From NCBI RefSeq assembly GCF_900100605.1, contig NZ_FNCN01000031.1, positions 1 to 64,000 on the forward strand: 64,000 nt of DNA, written 5' to 3'. A program made the translations under genes and the position numbers. The notes below the pieces were generated by a model, which was not told the origin of the DNA, ran no database searches, and was given only the letters and a program-made list of their open reading frames with translations. The stretch is from Sinosporangium album (lineage in GTDB: Bacteria > Actinomycetota > Actinomycetes > Streptosporangiales > Streptosporangiaceae). This document shows positions 1 through 5,665 of this stretch, in pieces; the first letter of the stretch is position 1, and every line of letters begins with the position of its first letter.

Positions 1-673
1 CCCATACGCCGGAGAGTTCTTCACGGCTGCGCCTCCAGGCTCTTCACCGCTTCCATGGCCTTCACCCTGATTTCGAAGGGCTCGGCTCTCTCTTTTCCCG
101 TCCCGAAGGACGGCTGAGTAACGACGCCGCAGGCTTCGCTTCATGCTACGGACCGCATCCTCGCTCCCCCTCTTACAGGGCCTATGACGCTGGGCTTCGA
201 CCCCGCCCGTTTCCAGACGAAACCGCCAGCCTGCTACCGGGCCTCCTGGCAGCTACCCGGACCGGACTCCCACCGGCAAGCGACGACGAGCTTACGAACA
301 ACAAGATCAGCCGCTACGCCACGGCTTCACCTCCTGCTCTGCTGGGCGCACGAAAAAGGCTCAATGTGAACCCCAGCCAAATAGTCCCCCTCGGCCCCCT
401 ACTCGACTGGAACTCACCTCACGGCCGCGCCTGACCAAGCCTCACGGCCTAAAGACGGGTCGAGAAGTGGACGCCACGAGGGCTACAGCCGTACCCGCCC
501 CCGCCAACAAACCCAGCCCCTCCCTTTGTGTCGTGGTCACGGCAACCAGCGACCCAGCTATCTGTCTTCGCCGCCAAAGCCCTGCCTAGGGAACATGCAC
601 CTCCCGGCAAAAATGGCAGCTCAGCACGAGACTCCTCCGCAGGAGGTGGAACTTCCAAGGTAGTGTTGAAGTC
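1..673. other. Noncoding / unresolved left edge
   Basis: I see no convincing gene in this stretch. Short open frames exist on both strands, but they lack ribosome binding sites and recognisable protein features. Positions about 180-300 have an odd, repeat-like character that could belong to a mobile-element flank, but I cannot name the element. The last part is the leader of the antitoxin-like gene that starts at 674. Confidence 0.4.
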
Positions 674-1147
674 GTGACTGCTGCATACGAGGAGATCCCC
701 TTCAGCGAGCTTCTGCATCGTCCGGCGGCGACAGCCGACCGGCTGCACAAGGTGCGTGCCCTGCGTCTACGCCGACGGGACGCGGCCGATCTCGCGTTAA
801 TGCGAGTCGAACAGATGGAGCAGGACAGCACCGTGGTCGACTTCGCCGCCAACCTGCTGTCCGGCTTGGTCCGCCTAGGCAACCCGACTGCAGTGGAGCA
901 GGTCCTCCGCGACACCCTGCCCTGGATCAGGTTCCTCCCGGACGAGGACGCCAAGATCTTCTTGCGCGAACTAACAGAAGTGGCCCGAGGCGCAGCCGCC
1001 CTAGACAATCTCGCACCGGTAGCCGTACTCCTGACCCAGTGGCGCCACACAGCCGAAGTACACGCCGACCCAGCCCTTCACGCGCTGGTCACGGGCGAAC
1101 CACAAGGCGACTTCGGTCCGGCCCACATACCCGAGGAAACAGATTGA
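674..1147 (+). CDS. Phd-type antitoxin-like protein
   Basis: This encodes a 157-residue, helix-rich, acidic protein from a GTG start. It resembles Streptomyces proteins annotated as prevent-host-death (Phd) antitoxins that precede a small toxin-like gene: a short N-terminal part (EEIPFSELLHRP), then a long helical C-terminal part. Its stop codon overlaps the next gene by 4 bp (TTGA), so the pair is translationally coupled, as is usual for type II toxin-antitoxin operons. The expected role is binding and neutralising the downstream product and repressing the shared promoter. Family assignment is by remembered resemblance; I see no catalytic motif. It sits at the edge of a transposase-fragment region, which fits an accessory module. 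Confidence 0.6.
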   Translation: MTAAYEEIPFSELLHRPAATADRLHKVRALRLRRRDAADLALMRVEQMEQDSTVVDFAANLLSGLVRLGNPTAVEQVLRDTLPWIRFLPDEDAKIFLRELTEVARGAAALDNLAPVAVLLTQWRHTAEVHADPALHALVTGEPQGDFGPAHIPEETD

Positions 1148-1497
1148 GCCCAAAGCGCGGCGATCGCGCCGCTCCTCCCGCCGTGGGCAATGAATACGAA
1201 ATCCGCTTCGCCACCAGCGACGCCGCCACCGGTTGGGAAGACCTCGCACGCCAGGCCCCAACCAACCTACGCCGGGCCTACGATGCAATCCGCGCCGATC
1301 CACGATCCCAGAGAGAACCAGAACGACACCATCGACTAAAAGGAATCCTGGGAAGCGGTGTACATAAAGGCGAGCCTGCCGAAAGATGGCAATACGAAGT
1401 CACCGGAGGAGGAAGAATCTGGTACCTGATCGACGACATACGTCGAACTGTGTGGATAACCTACGCTGGCACCAGACATCCGCGAGAAACCGATTAG
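1144..1497 (+). CDS. RelE/ParE-like toxin candidate
   Basis: This encodes a 117-residue protein starting at TTG 1144, inside the stop region of the preceding gene. The N-terminal half has an amphipathic helix (TNLRRAYDAIRADPR) and a basic stretch (ERHHRLKG). The C-terminal half carries ERWQYEVTGGGRIWYLID followed by RRTVWITYAGTRHP, a beta-strand pattern like the RelE/ParE core, where the chain closes with basic and aromatic residues. The likely role is an mRNA interferase or gyrase poison held in check by the upstream partner, but neither activity can be read from the sequence. The TTG start is chosen because of the 4-bp overlap; an upstream in-frame ATG at 1039 would overlap the antitoxin gene by over 100 bp. 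Confidence 0.6.
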   Translation: MSPKRGDRAAPPAVGNEYEIRFATSDAATGWEDLARQAPTNLRRAYDAIRADPRSQREPERHHRLKGILGSGVHKGEPAERWQYEVTGGGRIWYLIDDIRRTVWITYAGTRHPRETD

Positions 1498-1599
1498 CAA
1501 ACTCATTTTCTCCTCTGGTGACCCGATGGTTCTGGAGGACAGCGACGGCCTTTCAGCCTTACTCGGGCTGCAAGGAGCCTGCGGAGGACACGCCCGGCC

Positions 1600-1719
1600 C
1601 TACGGCAGCCTTGCCTTGGCCAGGCGGTGGCCGGTGGCGTCCATCAGCTCGATGTCGTGGTGTGCTTCGGCCCAGTCGTCTCCGACGAACAGTCTCAATG
1701 CGCCTCCCGTCTCCGTCAT
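1600..1719 (-). pseudogene. IS110-family transposase N-terminal remnant
   Basis: On the minus strand, 39 codons from an ATG at 1719 read MTETGGALRLFVGDDWAEAH and then HDIELMDATGHRLAKARLP before a TAG stop at 1600-1602. This is the start of the DEDD nuclease domain of IS110-family transposases (first catalytic Asp in the FVGDDWAEAHHD region). The rest of the element (DEDD core and the C-terminal Ser-containing domain) is absent. The fragment marks an old insertion or deletion at the edge of the toxin scrapyard. Confidence 0.75.
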
Positions 1720-1936
1720 CGTCGGTCGGCAGTCTACGGGGGAGGCATCGGCGACCTAACGATCGACTCTCCCGGTCTGCCGGTAAGGGCGCGATCTTTT
1801 TCCAGAACTCGGGGGAGTGCTCACTTGCCGGTGACTACCGGTATCGAGCATGCCCGATGGCAGCTCGATAGCTTTCATTAGGCTCAGTGCAGGCTAAAGC
1901 CGTCAAATGAGGTTCGATGCCCCGTTCAAGAGATCC

Positions 1937-2302
1937 TCACGACTGGCCCAGGTCGTGATCTTCGAGCACAGAATAGTCAAACCGATTTTCTTCGAAATGC
2001 CCCACCATCCAAGCTCGTTGCTCAGAATCTGACACTCGCCAAGCCCACGCAAGACCTTGAAGGAGACGCTCCTGGCGAAGCTTCTTCGAGGAAAAGCTAA
2101 ATGGACCAACCATGCCGTGGCATAGGTTCGAGAGCCAATATATGCGCTCAAATCTTTCTTGAATCTCCTCCCGGGAGACAACCTTCCCACGTTTCAGATC
2201 TCCCGAGTCCCGTCTTATTTGCAACTGCGCTCTATGTATGAGCAGAACCGCAATATGGTCGATATCAGACTTATACTTCTTGGCCAGAAATCGCCGCAAC
2301 AC
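1937..2302 (-). CDS. Hypothetical protein, candidate immunity protein
   Basis: This encodes a 121-residue soluble protein, from a GTG start, with markedly AT-richer codons than the core genes around it. I recognise no family. It contains Trp-rich amphipathic segments (FERIYWLSNLCHGMVGPF, LAWAWRVSDSEQRAWMVGHF) and an acidic C-terminus. It lies directly downstream (53 bp) of the orphan Hint-toxin cassette on the same strand, the position where polymorphic-toxin loci keep their immunity gene. Small, AT-rich, lineage-restricted proteins in that place usually neutralise the adjacent toxin tip. The role rests on position only. A competing open frame (1903-2190) exists but has a less protein-like composition. 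Confidence 0.5.
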   Translation of the reverse strand: MLRRFLAKKYKSDIDHIAVLLIHRAQLQIRRDSGDLKRGKVVSREEIQERFERIYWLSNLCHGMVGPFSFSSKKLRQERLLQGLAWAWRVSDSEQRAWMVGHFEENRFDYSVLEDHDLGQS

Positions 2303-2355
2303 CTTAACACCCCCGAGCGAGGCGCAGCATCGAATACCGCACCCCCGCTCACCTT

Positions 2356-3123
2356 TTAGCAGCCAGTAAATCTGTCAATATAGATGGGTGTATCGTAATC
2401 CCAATCGTCGTCGTGTGGATCTGCTGCTCGATTGAGAAGTTCCCGAGCCCGGTGATTTCCGTTCTCCAGGTTCTCGCCATCAGGACCGACTCGGATGTAG
2501 TCAACCGCTCCACGGTGGGGCTGGAAGATCGAGTCCATCAGCTGCCAGTCCTGCATTCTGGAGATTTCTTCCATCTGGTCTCGACTCGTCCTTGAGCCAT
2601 CAACATCAGGACGCCCATATCTGAGCAAGTCCCGAATGGTCGCATTGGGCTCAGGACGCGACGGCTCCGCTGACCCAGACTTCTTTTTGAACGGGTTCCA
2701 GCCATCGTTGTGGACAAGGATAGCTTGGTCGCCTGCCGGGACGTGGTAGGTGTGGAGGTCGGTGACCGTGAGGTTGTGGACGCGCTGCTTCGCCGTACGG
2801 GACTCGACCGTGGCGACCTGGACGTAGGTGCCGGCCGAGGTTTGGAGCAGCATCCCCGGCTTGAGCTGGGAGGCCGGGAGCCATTCGCGTAGCTCTGGGA
2901 CCCAGAAGGGGTGGTTGCCGGTCGCGGTGAGCACGTCGCCACCGCCGGGCGGACCGCGGATGCCTTCGCCTGTGACGGTGATGTCGATAAGCGTCTTGTC
3001 GCCGCCGCCGGTGATGAGGATGACGACGGGACGGGATCCCGTTCGGCCGCTCTCGGGGTCGCTGGCCAGCACCCGGTCGCCGACCTTGATGTCCTCGATG
3101 GGCTTACGAGAGCCGTCGGCCAT
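2356..3123 (-). CDS. Displaced Hint-domain toxin cassette (orphan RHS tip)
   Basis: This is the C-terminal end of an RHS-type toxin without its body. Residues 1-138 are a Hint (intein-like, pretoxin) domain: IKVGDRVLASDPESGRTG, TATGNHPFW with the conserved TxxH, and the closing DLHTYHV...ILVHN motif. Residues 139-255 are a tip unlike that of the full-length protein at 5666-14521. The tip has a helical start and ends with ENGNHRARELL before DTPIYIDRF. A GNHR-type motif followed by a strand recalls the ParB/sulfiredoxin-like fold, so a nuclease is possible; this is tentative. The ATG lies inside the Hint domain (the reading continues upstream only for GTLVL) and has no clear ribosome binding site. 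The upstream edge abuts an IS1380 remnant at 3139, so the cassette is probably silent unless recombined onto the RHS gene. Confidence 0.6.
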   Translation of the reverse strand: MADGSRKPIEDIKVGDRVLASDPESGRTGSRPVVILITGGGDKTLIDITVTGEGIRGPPGGGDVLTATGNHPFWVPELREWLPASQLKPGMLLQTSAGTYVQVATVESRTAKQRVHNLTVTDLHTYHVPAGDQAILVHNDGWNPFKKKSGSAEPSRPEPNATIRDLLRYGRPDVDGSRTSRDQMEEISRMQDWQLMDSIFQPHRGAVDYIRVGPDGENLENGNHRARELLNRAADPHDDDWDYDTPIYIDRFTGC

Positions 3124-3138
3124 CAGGACGAGGGTGCC
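2707..3138. repeat. Hint-coding direct repeat, copy 1 (copy 2 at 6050-6481)
   Basis: About 432 bp are shared with 6050-6481 in the same orientation. I count roughly 27 differences (about 94% identity). Most fall in the toxin-proximal 125 bp; the remaining 305 bp differ at about 7-8 positions. The repeat ends abruptly at 3138/6481, where copy 1 meets transposase sequence. Such a repeat is suited to homologous exchange of toxin tips. Confidence 0.9.
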
Positions 3139-3660
3139 AGCTCGCCGACCTGGAACTCCGCCACCGCCGCCGGGCCCGCGCCGAAGACCTCACCCGCTGC
3201 GCCAAGCACACCTACCTGGCCAATCTGCCCCTCCACCACTTCGCCCGCATCCAGATCTGGTGCGAGCTCGTCGTGCCGGCCTGCGAACTGCTCGCCTGGA
3301 TGCTGATGCTCGCGCTACCGGCACCGCCGCCCGCGGCTACGAGCCCAAACGTCTGCGCCTGCGGCTGTTCGCCGTAGCCGGACGGCTGGTCCGCGGCGGT
3401 CGACGGCACGGCTGCGCATCGCCGCCCGCCAGCCCTGGGCCCACGACATCCTCACCGCCTTCAAGCGCCTGCAAGCCCTGCCGGCCCCACCCTGACCAAT
3501 CGCGAAACCGACCCTCCGACCAGGAAAGGACACCTGCGGGCCCGTGGAACCCCGCCCACCCGGCACGAGAGCCGGGCCAGCGTGCTGACCACAGCACGCA
3601 ATTCAACCCTCAGCCGGACCGCTCAGCCGACCACACCTTGATCACGAAAGATCGAGGTTA
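3139..3660 (+). pseudogene. IS1380-family transposase C-terminal remnant
   Basis: The plus strand reads in one frame LADLELRHRRRARAEDLTRC and then CAKHTYLANLPLHHFARIQI, WCELVVPACELLAWMLMLA. After a shift at about 3315 a second frame reads RGYEPKRLRLRLFAVAGRL, and after another shift the third frame gives RIAARQPWAHDILTAFKRL. Together these make the C-terminal portion of an IS1380-family transposase (last catalytic acidic residue in the AEDxxRCAKxT region). At least two frameshifts and the missing N-terminus make it non-functional. The tail up to about 3660 may include the element's end. Its left edge joins the Hint repeat precisely at 3138/3139. Confidence 0.75.
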
Positions 3661-3729
3661 GACATTGCCCCACTTCATACAGATCTCACCCCGAGCCGGG
3701 ACGGTTTATGCTCCACCGCGCCGATATCT

Positions 3730-4005
3730 TTAGGATTGCTGCGGTCCGTCAGAGATACGCCTTCTCGCTATCTCGATATCTAAATCCAGGGCGCTCATTC
3801 TAGCAGGGTCCCTGCTGGCGTCTATAACGGTAGCTATAAGCACAGTGTCCAGAGGTGGAAATTCTTCACTCTCAAGCCATTGGGCAAGCTTGAACTTGTC
3901 GATAAATGCGGAATTTTCTAACGGATCCGCATCCGACTGCACAGAGATTCCCCACGGGGCCTTATTAATTACGCGCACCGCTAGGATATCGAACTCCTTC
4001 ATCAT
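3730..4005 (-). CDS. Hypothetical protein, candidate immunity protein
   Basis: This encodes a 91-residue protein from an ATG with a GGGAGGA-like ribosome binding site just upstream. It is AT-richer than the core genome. It alternates strand-like segments (FDILAVRVINKAPWGISV, DTVLIATVIDA) with helices (DKFKLAQWLE, ALDLDIEIARRRI), consistent with a small alpha/beta protein; I recognise no named family. It begins 17 bp after the stop of the toxin-tip fragment at 4023-4304 on the same strand, which is the usual place for a cognate immunity gene. It is followed by the degenerate IS1380 tail. The role is inferred from position alone. Confidence 0.5.
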   Translation of the reverse strand: MMKEFDILAVRVINKAPWGISVQSDADPLENSAFIDKFKLAQWLESEEFPPLDTVLIATVIDASRDPARMSALDLDIEIARRRISDGPQQS

Positions 4006-4022
4006 CCTCCCATCGCTCCTGG

Positions 4023-4304
4023 TCAGCGCATCCGCGTTCGATCTCTGGTCAATTCGTTGAACCTTCCCAGCCGATCAACTGGAACAACGAATTCGATTCG
4101 AGGAGAGTCGTTAGGCCCTTGCCAATCGTAGCGGAACGCGGTGTCGCCAAACTCGTCCAGAAAGCGCCTATCCATGCAGTACCGGATACACGAATCAGAG
4201 TATCCGCCATGGCCGCGGTATTCTTCAGCAACGCTACGTTCGCCGAACGTATAAGGGCCGCTTAAAAGGCTTGACGCTCTCCTTGGCCTTCTTAGTCTAG
4301 CCAC
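4023..4304 (-). CDS. Orphan toxin-tip fragment
   Basis: This is a 93-codon frame whose first 15 or so residues (MARLRRPRRASSLLSG) are probably read-through from transposase-derived DNA. From residue 17 it reads like the C-terminal end of a toxin tip (YTFGERSVAEEYRGHGGY...RYCMDRRFLDEFGD, then PRIEFVVPVDRLGRF). I do not recognise the fold. Its 5' part, including any Hint or RHS sequence, has been removed, and an IS5-family remnant on the opposite strand begins right there. Together with the small gene that follows, it looks like a second displaced toxin-immunity pair. It is probably not expressed as a functional toxin. Confidence 0.4.
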   Translation of the reverse strand: MARLRRPRRASSLLSGPYTFGERSVAEEYRGHGGYSDSCIRYCMDRRFLDEFGDTAFRYDWQGPNDSPRIEFVVPVDRLGRFNELTRDRTRMR

Positions 4305-4725
4305 GGCCTACCGCTACATCACCGAAGGGATCGACGTCCTCGCAGCTCAAGCCCCTGATCTGCATGAGGCCCTGGATCGCGCCAGGGCCGACGGGCTGGC
4401 CTATGTGATCCTGGACGCCACTCTGATCCCCATCGACCGCTGTGCCGAGCAGACCTCAGCATCAAGGGTGAACCCATCGACGCCGGGTACTCCGGCAAGG
4501 CGCACGGGCATGCCGACAACCTCCAGGCGCTCTCGGCACCAGGGGCTTCCCCTGTGGATCCCCGAGGTCGAGCCGGGATGTCCACGACCTGACCGCCGCT
4601 CACGCACACGTGCTGGGCGCGCTGTGCGCCGCTGCCGCGGGCGGCCTGCCCACGCTCGCCGACGGTGGTTACGAAGGCGCGGGCATCGGTGTCCACACAC
4701 CGATCAAACACCCTGCCGGCAACCA
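4290..4725 (+). pseudogene. IS5-family transposase remnant, frameshifted
   Basis: The plus strand encodes ATAYRYITEGIDVLAAQAP, then AYVILDATLIPIDR (first DDE Asp in the LDATL motif). A frameshift at about 4455 moves the reading to SIKGEPIDAGYSGKAHGHAD, further shifts give LPLWIPEVEPG, and then HVLGALCAAAAGGLPTLAD and GGYEGAGIGVHTPIKHP. This is the order of an IS5-group DDE transposase (DDE_Tnp_4 type). Several frameshifts, the missing helix-turn-helix start and the missing end make it dead. It fuses at about 4725 to an IS30-family fragment. Confidence 0.75.
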
Positions 4726-4727
4726 GC

Positions 4728-5213
4728 CCCGGGGCCGTCCCCGGGCACTGGGAGGGGGATCTCGTGGTCGGCCGCAACTGCGCCTCGGCGGTGTCCACGC
4801 TGGTCGAGCGCACCTCCCGGTATCTGATCCTCGTACCCTTGGCCTCCCGGGACTCCGCCACCGTCACCGCCTCGGTCGCCGAGCGGATCAAGGGGCTGCC
4901 CGCGACGCTGCGCCGGACCCTGACCTGGGACTGCGGGGCGGAGATGGCCCGTCACGCCGCGCTTTCGGTCGCCGCGGATATCGAGGTGTACTTCGCCCAT
5001 CCGCATTCCCCGTGGGAGCGCGGAACGAACGAGAACACGAACCGGTGGCTTCGTGAGTACTTCCCCAAAGGGACCACGATCACCAGCGACCCGGAATATC
5101 TGCAGGCCGTCGCCGACGAGCTCAACGACCGTCCGCGGCGTATCCTCGGACGGCGTAAGCCGAATGAAGTGTTCGCCGAGCTACTGACCAGCGGAATTGC
5201 TTCCACCGGTTGA
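4728..5213 (+). pseudogene. IS30-family transposase C-terminal half
   Basis: An open frame covers the integrase core of an IS30 transposase: AVPGHWEGDLVVG (first Asp of the DDE triad), LVERTSRYLILVPL, LRRTLTWDCGAEMARH (second Asp) and SPWERGTNENTNRWLREYFP (Glu), ending in RPRRILGRRKPNEVFAELL. The N-terminal helix-turn-helix half of the usual protein is missing, having been replaced by the IS5 remnant, so it cannot recognise its own ends. The surviving catalytic core is intact in frame, which suggests that truncation was recent or that only the 5' half was lost. Confidence 0.75.
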
Positions 5214-5249
5214 GGGCAGGCCGAGCACTGAAGATCAAAACATCTGCGA

Positions 5250-5657
5250 CTATATTCCAATCAACTGCGGCTGCTTTTCCAAAGAACCCCAAGACAGAAT
5301 CATACGAAGCATCCTAGATAGCAATGCGATATCAATCTCCAGCCCCCCTAGGTCAATTTCGATAGAGGATGAGATCTCAAGAATTTCGGCATCCTCGACA
5401 GCAAAGTGCATAGCGAGCATGGCATCCGCGAGTTGTACGCGCCGCAGGCAGCCGTAAACGGTAAGTCCTCTTTCCGTGGAGATGTTATAGGAGTCCATAC
5501 CTCCCCTGATATCCTGCTCGTCAGGTTCACAAGTAGATCGCTGTATTGAGAATGACCGCACGCTGCCAGCCTCATCCACTCCCGCGATCCCTACTTCCAA
5601 GACCTCCTCATCCTCATAATCCTCAAATATGCCGATCTCTACAGCGGTCAGCCTCAT
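5250..5657 (-). CDS. Imm10-family immunity protein
   Basis: This encodes a 135-residue acidic protein whose centre reads FSIQRSTCEPDEQDIRGGMD and then DSYNISTERGLTVYGCLRRV. The QRS...DEQD...GMDSY...YG signature is that of the Imm10 immunity family of polymorphic-toxin systems. The following strand-helix-strand part (DAMLAMHFAVEDAEILEISS, IEIDL) also fits. The ATG at 5657 lies 8 bp after the stop of the RHS deaminase-toxin gene, so the two are co-transcribed. The product should bind and block the deaminase tip and so protect the producer and its kin. Codons are AT-richer than the genome average, like the tip itself. No start ambiguity is seen. Confidence 0.8.
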   Translation of the reverse strand: MRLTAVEIGIFEDYEDEEVLEVGIAGVDEAGSVRSFSIQRSTCEPDEQDIRGGMDSYNISTERGLTVYGCLRRVQLADAMLAMHFAVEDAEILEISSSIEIDLGGLEIDIALLSRMLRMILSWGSLEKQPQLIGI

Positions 5658-5665
5658 TATTTACG

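Noticed and set aside
180-370. Small plus-strand frame (61 codons) at the left edge
   Set aside because: Looks like a frequently seen spurious translation; no ribosome binding site or domain.
1903-2190. Alternative minus-strand frame overlapping the candidate immunity gene
   Set aside because: Composition is less protein-like (runs of Arg/Ser, no plausible start signal); the 121-residue frame is kept instead.
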